In this document: positions 11,474 through 16,799 of the stretch, in pieces
How positions within the stretch are numbered: position 1 is the stretch's first letter
How the letters are laid out: every line of letters begins with the position of its first letter
Made by a program: the position numbers and the translations under genes
Notes under the pieces: generated by a model
Told to the model about the DNA's origin: nothing
The model's input: only the letters and a program-made list of their open reading frames with translations
Databases searched by the model: none
From: an uncultured Collinsella sp.
Lineage (GTDB): Bacteria; Actinomycetota; Coriobacteriia; Coriobacteriales; Coriobacteriaceae
Length of the DNA: 16,799 nt
NCBI GenBank assembly: GCA_959599615.1
Contig: CAUGKA010000025.1
Coordinates: forward strand, 1-16,799
Reading direction: 5' to 3'

Positions 11474-13261
11474 CTACATCAGGCGCAGGCTGACGTCCTT
11501 GAGCTGGGCGCCGGAAACAGCACTCGGGGCGCCCGACATGAGGTCGGAGCCGCTGGCCGTCTTGGGGAACGCCATGACGTCGCGGATGGAGTCGGAGCCG
11601 GTGAGCAGCATGCACACGCGATCCAGGCCCAGAGCAAAACCGCCCATCGGGGGTGCACCAAACTTGAGCGCCTCCATGAGGAAGCCGAACTGCGACTCGG
11701 CGCGCTCCTCGGTAAAGCCCAGGAGCTTGAGCATGGACATCTGCATCTCGGCGTTGTGGATACGCATACCGCCGCCACCGGCCTCAAAGCCGTCCATGAC
11801 AAAGTCGTAGGTGCAAGAACCGGCTGCCAACGGATCGGCCTCGATCTTGGCGATGTCGGTCTCGGTCGGCAGGGTGAAGGGCTGGTGCTCGGCAGCATAA
11901 GCCTTGCGGTCCTCATCCCAGTGGAACAGCGGGAAGTTGACGACCCACAGGAAGTCGTGACCCTCGCGCTTGATCTCGAGCGCGGTGGCCATGTGGGAAC
12001 GCATACCGCCCAGGATCTCGTCGGAGAGCAGGCGCGGGCCGGCGGCGAACATCACAAGGTCGCCGGGCTCGACGTCCATGCGCTCGCGCAGAGCGGCCAT
12101 CTCCTCGTCCGAGAAGAACTTGACGATGGGGCTGTTGATGGAGCCGTCCTCGCGGAAGGCTATCCAGGCCAGGCCCTTGGCGCCAAACGTGGAGGCCACG
12201 CCGGCGAGCTTGTCGATCTTGGCACGTGCCCAGGCACCGGCGCCCTTAGCGTTGATGGCCTTGACGACAGAGCCCTCCTCGTTTGCGGCAGTCGCAAAGA
12301 CCTTGAACTTGGAGTTGGCAAAGATGTCGGTCAGGTCGACCAGGTGCATGCCGTAGCGAGTATCGGGCTTGTCGGAGCCATAGGTGTCCATGGCCTCCCA
12401 GTAGTCCATGCGACGCAGCGGCGTGGGCATCTCGACACCCATGCGGCCGAAGGCATCGGCCAGGACCTCCTCGAGCGCGCTCATGACATCATTCTGGTCC
12501 ACGAAGGACATCTCGATATCGACCTGGGTGAACTCGGGCTGACGGTCGGCACGCAGGTCCTCGTCGCGGAAGCACTTGGCGACCTGGTAATAGCGCTCGA
12601 CGCCTCCGACCATAAGCAGCTGCTTCAGGAGCTGCGGGGACTGTGGCAGGGCGTAGAAGTTGCCCGGCTGGATGCGGCTGGGAACGATGAAGTCGCGGGC
12701 GCCCTCGGGCGTGGACTTAAACAGGGAGGGCGTCTCGACCTCCATGAACTCACGGTTGTGCAGCGCCTCGCGAATGGCAAAGGTGAAGTCGGAGCGCAGC
12801 TTGAGGTTGGCCATCATCTCGGGACGACGGAGGTCCAGATAGCGATAGCGCAGACGGGTGTCCTCGCTGGTCTCAATGCCGTCCTCGATCTGGAACGGCG
12901 GGGTGACGGACGTGTTAAGCACCTCGGCGTGGTCGGTCAGGACCTCGATCTCGCCGGTCGCGAGCTTGGTATTGGTGGTCTCCTCGCCACGGGCGCGCAC
13001 GACGCCGTGGATCTTGATGGGCCACTCGGGACGCATGGTCTCGGCGATCTTAAAGGCGTCGCCGTCGGAGTGCTCGGGGTCGAAGGTGAGCTGCGTGATG
13101 CCCTCGCGGTCGCGAAGGTCGCAGAAAATAAGGCCGCCGTGGTCGCGGCGACGGCTCACCCAACCGGTGAGGGTGACCTCTTCGCCCACGTTCTTGCGGC
13201 GGAGCTCGCCGCAGGTACGGGTGTGCATGGAATGTTCGTCGATGGGACGGGTCTGGCTCAT
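11474..13261 (-). CDS. aspS: Aspartyl-tRNA synthetase
   Basis: A 595-residue bacterial-type class II synthetase that charges tRNA with aspartate. An N-terminal OB-fold anticodon domain (GWVSRRRDHGGLIFCDLRDR) comes first. The catalytic core has a motif 2 region FRDEDLRADRQPEFTQVD (about 231-248), and the bacterial GAD insertion domain lies in the middle. Motif 3 is GFALGLDRVCMLLTGSDSIR near 535-560. His41 (residue 30 if counted from Met12) is the residue usually seen in non-discriminating enzymes that also charge tRNA-Asn. AAAGGAGG precedes the chosen ATG; Met12 is an alternative start. Monocistronic with its own terminator and a structured leader. Confidence 0.97.
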   Translation of the reverse strand: MSQTRPIDEHSMHTRTCGELRRKNVGEEVTLTGWVSRRRDHGGLIFCDLRDREGITQLTFDPEHSDGDAFKIAETMRPEWPIKIHGVVRARGEETTNTKLATGEIEVLTDHAEVLNTSVTPPFQIEDGIETSEDTRLRYRYLDLRRPEMMANLKLRSDFTFAIREALHNREFMEVETPSLFKSTPEGARDFIVPSRIQPGNFYALPQSPQLLKQLLMVGGVERYYQVAKCFRDEDLRADRQPEFTQVDIEMSFVDQNDVMSALEEVLADAFGRMGVEMPTPLRRMDYWEAMDTYGSDKPDTRYGMHLVDLTDIFANSKFKVFATAANEEGSVVKAINAKGAGAWARAKIDKLAGVASTFGAKGLAWIAFREDGSINSPIVKFFSDEEMAALRERMDVEPGDLVMFAAGPRLLSDEILGGMRSHMATALEIKREGHDFLWVVNFPLFHWDEDRKAYAAEHQPFTLPTETDIAKIEADPLAAGSCTYDFVMDGFEAGGGGMRIHNAEMQMSMLKLLGFTEERAESQFGFLMEALKFGAPPMGGFALGLDRVCMLLTGSDSIRDVMAFPKTASGSDLMSGAPSAVSGAQLKDVSLRLM

Positions 13262-13282
13262 ACCAGTGATCCTCCTTTATGG

Positions 13283-13324
13283 ATCTGTGCCGCCCCGTGT
13301 CGTTCCGGGCGGCGTCGTACAGAT
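13283..13324 (-). promoter_or_regulatory. Leader hairpin just upstream of the aspS ribosome site
   Basis: ATCTGT (13283-13288) plus GCCGCCC (13289-13295) pair with GGGCGGC (13307-13313) and, after a 5-base bulge, ACAGAT (13319-13324). The stem ends about 10 bases before AAAGGAGG. No T-box sequence is seen in the leader. Function unknown; it may stabilise the message or tune initiation. Confidence 0.4.
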
Positions 13325-13517
13325 TTGCCCAGCCTGCGTAAACCGCGCAGCCAGACATGGCGTTCTATCTTATCGCACCTGTGCTGATGTGCCGCGAAAA
13401 AGTGACTCCTGCCCAAAGACTTGACGGAGACGAAACAATTGACGCGCCGCGGCACCCGCCCGCGCTCGTCACGTGCGACAATATGCCCCAATGAAACAGC
13501 ACTCGGAAAGGCCCGCC

Positions 13518-14153
13518 ATGACTGCACGCCTCATCGTTATGGACATCGACTCCACGCTCATCAACCAGGAGGTCATCGACCTGTTGGGCGAGGAGGCCGG
13601 CGTGGGCGAGCAGGTGGCACAGATCACCGAACGCGCCATGCGCGGCGAGCTCGACTTTAAGCAGGCGCTCGAGGAACGCGTGGGGCTGCTTGCCGGCCTA
13701 GACGAGAGCGTGTTCGAACGCACCTTTGAACGCGTGACGTTTACCCCCGGCGCGTTGGAGCTTGTGCGCTCGGCGCACAGCAAGGGCTGGAAGGTCGGCG
13801 TGGTAAGCGGCGGCTTTCACGAGGTCGCCGACAAGATCGTGGCTGCCGCGGGCATCGATTTTTGCCTGGCCAACCGCCTGGAAGTCGTGGACGGCAAGCT
13901 CACGGGTAAGCTGGCGGCAGACATTGTGACCAAGGAGTCCAAGCTTATCCAGCTGCTGGATTGGGCGGTTGAGTGCGGCGTCGACATGGCCCACACCGTC
14001 GCGATCGGCGACGGCGCCAATGACATCCCCATGATTCAGGCCGCGGGCACGGGCATCGCGTTTTGCGCCAAGCCCAAGACGCGCGAGGCCGCCACGTTTG
14101 CCATCGACGAGCGCAACCTGATGCTCGCCATGGACATCATCCTGCGTGACTAG
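13518..14153 (+). CDS. serB: Phosphoserine phosphatase (SerB-like HAD hydrolase)
   Basis: A 211-residue HAD-superfamily phosphatase. The catalytic DXDXT is D9-I10-D11-S12-T13. A helical cap (EEAGVGEQVAQITERAMRGELDFKQALEERV) follows with the family's signature. Motif II is VGVVSGGF near residue 97, and motif IV is GDGANDIPMI near 164. This is the SerB core that hydrolyses phosphoserine in the last step of serine synthesis. The N-terminal ACT-like extension of longer SerB proteins is absent. The start chosen is the ATG preceded by GGAAAGG; in-frame ATGs at 13473 and 13491 have no ribosome site. It diverges from aspS. Other HAD phosphatases share these motifs, but the cap sequence favours SerB. 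Confidence 0.9.
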   Translation: MTARLIVMDIDSTLINQEVIDLLGEEAGVGEQVAQITERAMRGELDFKQALEERVGLLAGLDESVFERTFERVTFTPGALELVRSAHSKGWKVGVVSGGFHEVADKIVAAAGIDFCLANRLEVVDGKLTGKLAADIVTKESKLIQLLDWAVECGVDMAHTVAIGDGANDIPMIQAAGTGIAFCAKPKTREAATFAIDERNLMLAMDIILRD

Positions 14154-14190
14154 TCGATCCGTCTAACAACAGAATCAATTCCTCTATGTC

Positions 14191-14246
14191 TAGTTTCCGA
14201 ACAATTTTATTCTAATGTTCGGAAACTACCTTTCTCGTGCTAGACT
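14191..14246 (+). promoter_or_regulatory. larB promoter with 13-bp inverted repeat
   Basis: TAGTTTCCGAACA (14191-14203) is mirrored perfectly at 14216-14228 with a 12-base AT-rich spacer. The right arm contains TTCGGA (14218-14223), which with TAGACT (14241-14246) makes a promoter with a 17-base spacer and an extended TGC. A start site near 14253 is implied, 17 bases before the larB ATG. Binding would occlude the -35 box. The TetR-family gene at the end of this operon is the natural candidate regulator. The hairpin might instead help end serB transcription, though a U-run is missing. Confidence 0.55.
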
Positions 14247-14269
14247 TTGCACCGTCGAAGGGAACATAT

Positions 14270-15052
14270 ATGGATAAGCGAGATCTTGAGCAATTGCTGA
14301 GCGATGTTGCCGACGGAGCAGTCACCCCGGCCGTCGCCCTCACGCGCATCCAGACGGCTCCGACCGCCGATTTGGGCTTTGCGCAGCTTGATCTTTCGCG
14401 CGGGGTGCGCCAGGGAGCCGGCGAGGTTGTCTACGGGGCCGGTAAAACCGCCGAGCAAATTGCCGCCATTATCAAAGCACTACTCGATGCCGGCCAGGAG
14501 CGTATCCTGGTCACGCGCTTGGATGCCGAAAAAGCCGCGCGCACTGCTGAGCTTCTCGGCAACGACATCGACCTGGGATATGTCCCGGACGCACAGCTTG
14601 CCCTCGTGGGCGGCAAGCCCTCCCCTACCGGCAATGGACGCATTGTCGTCGCCTGCGCCGGCACGAGCGACTTGCCCGTCGCCGAGGAAGCCGCGTTGAC
14701 GGCCGAGTTCTATGGCAACGAGGTCGACCGCCTCTACGACGTGGGTGTCGCCGGCCTGCACCGCCTGCTCGCACATGCTGAGGAACTTGCCCAGGCGCAG
14801 GTGGTCATCGCCATCGCCGGCATGGAAGGCGCACTGGCGAGCGTTATCGGCGGTCTGGTGAGCTGTCCGGTCATCGCCGTTCCCACCAGCGTGGGGTACG
14901 GCGCGAGCTTTGGTGGCGTAGCCGCGCTGCTCGCCATGCTCAACTCCTGCGCCAGCGGCGTTTCGGTCGTTAATATCGACAACGGCTTTGGTGCCGCCTA
15001 CCAGGCAAGTCTTATCAATCATCTGAGCGCCGGCACGTCCTGCGCCCGTTAA
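14270..15052 (+). CDS. larB: LarB, pyridinium-3,5-biscarboxylic acid mononucleotide synthase
   Basis: A 260-residue protein with a C-terminal PurE/AIR-carboxylase-like domain. In the nickel-pincer nucleotide pathway LarB carboxylates and hydrolyses nicotinic acid adenine dinucleotide to the biscarboxylate mononucleotide. Family motifs are visible: DLSRGVRQGAGEVVYGAGKT near 44-63, ACAGTSDLPVAEEAALTAEF, DVGVAGLHRLL, AIAGMEGALASVIGGLV, VPTSVGYGASFGG and NIDNGFGAAYQASLI. The ATG at 14270 has AAGGGA upstream and lies just after the predicted transcription start; a GTG at 14237 lies before it and is rejected. First gene of the larB-larC-tetR operon. The cofactor serves lactate racemase and related enzymes, none of which is encoded here. 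Confidence 0.94.
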   Translation: MDKRDLEQLLSDVADGAVTPAVALTRIQTAPTADLGFAQLDLSRGVRQGAGEVVYGAGKTAEQIAAIIKALLDAGQERILVTRLDAEKAARTAELLGNDIDLGYVPDAQLALVGGKPSPTGNGRIVVACAGTSDLPVAEEAALTAEFYGNEVDRLYDVGVAGLHRLLAHAEELAQAQVVIAIAGMEGALASVIGGLVSCPVIAVPTSVGYGASFGGVAALLAMLNSCASGVSVVNIDNGFGAAYQASLINHLSAGTSCAR

Positions 15053-15062
15053 GGAGCATTCC

Positions 15063-15980
15063 ATGTCCAATCATCAGCACACGCTTATCATCGACGGTAC
15101 CTCGGGCATCAGCGGCGACATGACCGTCGCGGCCCTGCTCGACCTGGGCGCCAGCGAGGAGCATCTGCGCGAGCAGCTCGCCACACTTCCGGTCGGTGGC
15201 TTTGAGATTGCCGTTACACGCGTAAACAAGCATGGCATCGACGCCTGCGATTTCGACGTCCAGCTTGCAGAGGAGCTCGAGAACCACGATCACGATATGG
15301 CCTGGCTCTACGGCAACGAAGCAGCTGCCGAGCACACGCACGAACACGAGCACCACCATCATGACCATGGCGGGCACGAACACGAACACTGCCACGAGCA
15401 TGACCATGAGGCCCACGGTCATGGCCACGAGGGTCACCATCACGCCCACCACCATCACCACCGTTCTTTGGCGGACGTCACCGCCATCATCGATGGCTCG
15501 CAGCTAAGCGATGGCGCCAAGCGTCGCGCGCTCGCCATTTTTTCCGTACTCGCTGATGCCGAGGCAAAAGCTCACGGCAAAACGCCCGACACCGTCCTGT
15601 TTCACGAGGTGGGCGCCGTCGACTCCATCGTCGACGTCTGCTCTGTCGCCATCTGCCTCGACGATCTGGGTATTGAGGATATTGTCGTCGAGTCGCTCTC
15701 CGAGGGCCACGGCACCATCCACTGTGCCCACGGCCTTATGCCCATCCCGGTACCCGCCGTCGTCAACCTATGCCAAGCAGGCAATATCGCCCTCACGCCC
15801 GCACCGGTCGCCGGCGAGCTCGTCACGCCCACGGGCGCTGCCGTCGTCGCCGCACTGCGCACGTCCGAGCACCTGCCGGCCCGTTACCGCATCGAAGCCG
15901 TTGGCTACGGCGCCGGCAAGCGCCCCTACGAGGGCTGCTCCGGCACGCTCCGCTGCCTGCTCGTTCACGCGGACGCATAG
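15063..15980 (+). CDS. larC: LarC1-type nickel insertion protein, LarC2 domain absent
   Basis: A 305-residue protein matching the first domain of LarC (DUF111), the CTP-dependent enzyme that inserts nickel into the pincer nucleotide. Motifs are DGTSGISGDM (11-20), FHEVGAVDSIVDV near 183-196, and GELVTPTGAA and GYGAGKRPYEG near the end. Between residues 90 and 134 lies a His-rich loop with 25 His, far beyond a simple metal site, likely holding Ni. Full LarC proteins are about 400 residues, or are split as larC1/larC2 by programmed frameshifting. Here the frame ends right after the LarC1 end and tetR begins 2 bp later, so no LarC2 follows in any frame. The AAGGAG site overlaps the larB stop. 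Confidence 0.92.
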   Translation: MSNHQHTLIIDGTSGISGDMTVAALLDLGASEEHLREQLATLPVGGFEIAVTRVNKHGIDACDFDVQLAEELENHDHDMAWLYGNEAAAEHTHEHEHHHHDHGGHEHEHCHEHDHEAHGHGHEGHHHAHHHHHRSLADVTAIIDGSQLSDGAKRRALAIFSVLADAEAKAHGKTPDTVLFHEVGAVDSIVDVCSVAICLDDLGIEDIVVESLSEGHGTIHCAHGLMPIPVPAVVNLCQAGNIALTPAPVAGELVTPTGAAVVAALRTSEHLPARYRIEAVGYGAGKRPYEGCSGTLRCLLVHADA

Positions 15981-15982
15981 CC

Positions 15983-16522
15983 ATGGATGCCCGCAAGGCA
16001 AAAAGCCGCGCCGCCATCGTTGCAGCATTCTCCGAGCTCCTTCGCGAGGAGGACTACGGCAAGATCACCGTCGGCGACATCATCGCTCGCGCCCATGTGG
16101 GCCGGGCCACGTTCTACGGCCTCTTCAAGAGCAAAGATGACCTACTGTCCGAACTCGTGAGCGACATCTGCACCCACGCCCTCGACGACGATGGCACACC
16201 GCTCGATGACCCACTTGTGCAGGTCGAGCATATCCTCAACAACCTCTGGGAACGCCGCCGGGGCGTACGAGCCCTCGTAGCCGGCGCCGGCTCACGCGTC
16301 TTCGCCGACTGCTTACGCAAGACCATCATGTCGCGCGCAGCCGAAACCGTCCCCATCGACCCCGCAGGCCCCGCCGGCACCATGGACCGCAGTTTCCTAC
16401 TACACCACATAGCCTCAAGCTTCGTAGGAATGGTCCAATGGTGGGCCTGGCACAACTTCCAAGCAGATAAGGCCGACGTAGCCAAAGACTACCTATCAGC
16501 CATAAAACCCCTCTTCCACTAA
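15983..16522 (+). CDS. TetR-family transcriptional regulator
   Basis: A 179-residue protein with an N-terminal TetR helix-turn-helix: KSRAAIVAAFSELL, then ITVGDIIARAHVGRATFYGL, then FKSKDDLLSEL (residues 7-52). The C-terminal helical domain, ending FVGMVQWWAWHNFQ and a final KDYLSAIKPLF, would bind an unknown ligand. It begins 2 bp after larC with no clear ribosome site, so translational coupling to larC is likely. As the last gene of the operon it probably controls the 13-bp inverted repeat at the larB promoter. Whether it senses nickel, lactate or another compound cannot be told. A frame opening at 15770 overlaps larC and is only an extension of this frame. Confidence 0.9.
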   Translation: MDARKAKSRAAIVAAFSELLREEDYGKITVGDIIARAHVGRATFYGLFKSKDDLLSELVSDICTHALDDDGTPLDDPLVQVEHILNNLWERRRGVRALVAGAGSRVFADCLRKTIMSRAAETVPIDPAGPAGTMDRSFLLHHIASSFVGMVQWWAWHNFQADKADVAKDYLSAIKPLFH

Positions 16523-16746
16523 GTAAGTAAGCCTCTCATCCCAAAGCACCGCCCCACCCCAAGGCGCCACGCATCCCAAAGTGTCAACAACAGCCCAGCG
16601 CCCCTATCAGCAACAAGCCCCTCCCATCCAAATTCAGATTTATATGTTGGGTTGCTTGCTCGAGCGCAACAAAGACCCCGCAGCTGTCCGCATGGGGTAA
16701 CTTCCCAGCGCATTCCGCAGGACGAAAGAACCCCCGCCGCACGAAG
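16523..16746. other. Intergenic stretch without a supported gene
   Basis: No convincing coding frame is present. A weak hairpin (ACCCC-GC with GC-AT-GGGGT, 16675-16698) might end the lar operon on the plus strand, but it lacks a T-run. The stretch 16523-16620 is C/A-rich on the plus strand and low in complexity. A GCTCGAGC palindrome lies inside a GTTGC/GCAAC pair at 16651-16670. Confidence 0.4.
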
Positions 16747-16799
16747 TGTGAACTGCGCCCCAATTCTTGGACGGGCTAATAAGCGGCCTACGCCGCACA
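16747..16799 (+). mobile_element. Possible end of an IS3-family (IS150-like) element, cut by the window edge
   Basis: TGTGAACTGCGCCCCAATTC followed by TTGGAC resembles, from memory, terminal inverted repeats of IS150-group IS3 elements (TGAACTG, then CCCCAA and TTGGAC). No transposase is visible because the window ends 26 bases later. Weak evidence; it may equally be a solitary end. Confidence 0.3.

Noticed and set aside
13262..13380. T-box riboswitch before aspS
   Set aside because: The conserved T-box word and antiterminator are missing; only a bulged hairpin is present.
10922..13387. An 821-codon open frame on the plus strand opposite aspS and the HPr gene
   Set aside because: Antisense shadow of well-supported genes, with no ribosome site and no recognisable domain.
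15015..15461. A minus-strand frame rich in Met and Val opposite the His-rich part of larC
   Set aside because: It is the mirror image of the His codons of larC; hydrophobic look is an artefact.
15980..16100. Programmed frameshift from larC into a LarC2 domain
   Set aside because: The sequence after the larC stop encodes the TetR helix-turn-helix, and no frame there resembles LarC2.

Overview
The window looks like chromosomal DNA of a GC-rich gut actinobacterium of the class Coriobacteriia, most like Collinsella. This is inferred from overall gene style, strong G/C bias at third codon positions, a doubled feoA before feoB, and the type of intergenic repeats; no rRNA or other marker is present to prove it. 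Fourteen protein genes, one broken gene and many intergenic repeats and hairpins can be supported. No tRNA, rRNA or CRISPR array was seen.

Left part (1-5230), accessory and regulatory. On the minus strand lies a two-gene HEPN/MNT toxin-antitoxin module. Its nucleotidyltransferase antitoxin carries an extra RelB/DinJ-type DNA-binding domain at its N-terminus. Next come a LacI-family regulator, a GntR/FCD regulator, a 500-bp gene-poor stretch holding a folded repeat element and a phased 10-bp repeat array, an AlbA_2/Schlafen-type ATP-binding regulator whose promoter is embedded in a 20-bp inverted repeat, and a decayed GntR-type regulator fragment with a one-base frameshift.

Middle part (5235-13261), mostly metabolic and all on the minus strand. 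It holds an Old Yellow Enzyme-type flavin/iron-sulfur oxidoreductase, the ferrous-iron uptake locus (feoA, feoA, feoB, then a FeoB-associated Cys-rich membrane peptide), a HPr-like phosphocarrier with Asp at position 46, and aspartyl-tRNA synthetase. Dispersed repeats sit at the 3' ends of the oxidoreductase and feoB genes. Palindromes upstream of feoA and feoB are candidate metal-regulator sites.

Right part (13518-16799), plus strand. serB-like phosphoserine phosphatase diverges from aspS. It is followed by a larB-larC-tetR operon, which supplies two steps in making the nickel-pincer nucleotide cofactor of lactate racemase-like enzymes. larC encodes only the first LarC domain, with a very His-rich loop, and the tetR gene starts 2 bp after its stop. 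A 13-bp inverted repeat at the larB promoter is the likely operator. The last 50 bp resemble the end of an IS3-family insertion sequence running out of the window.

Most noteworthy: the RelB-MNT fusion antitoxin, the stand-alone LarC1, the natural S46D HPr, and the structured repeat plus decamer array between the GntR and AlbA_2 genes.
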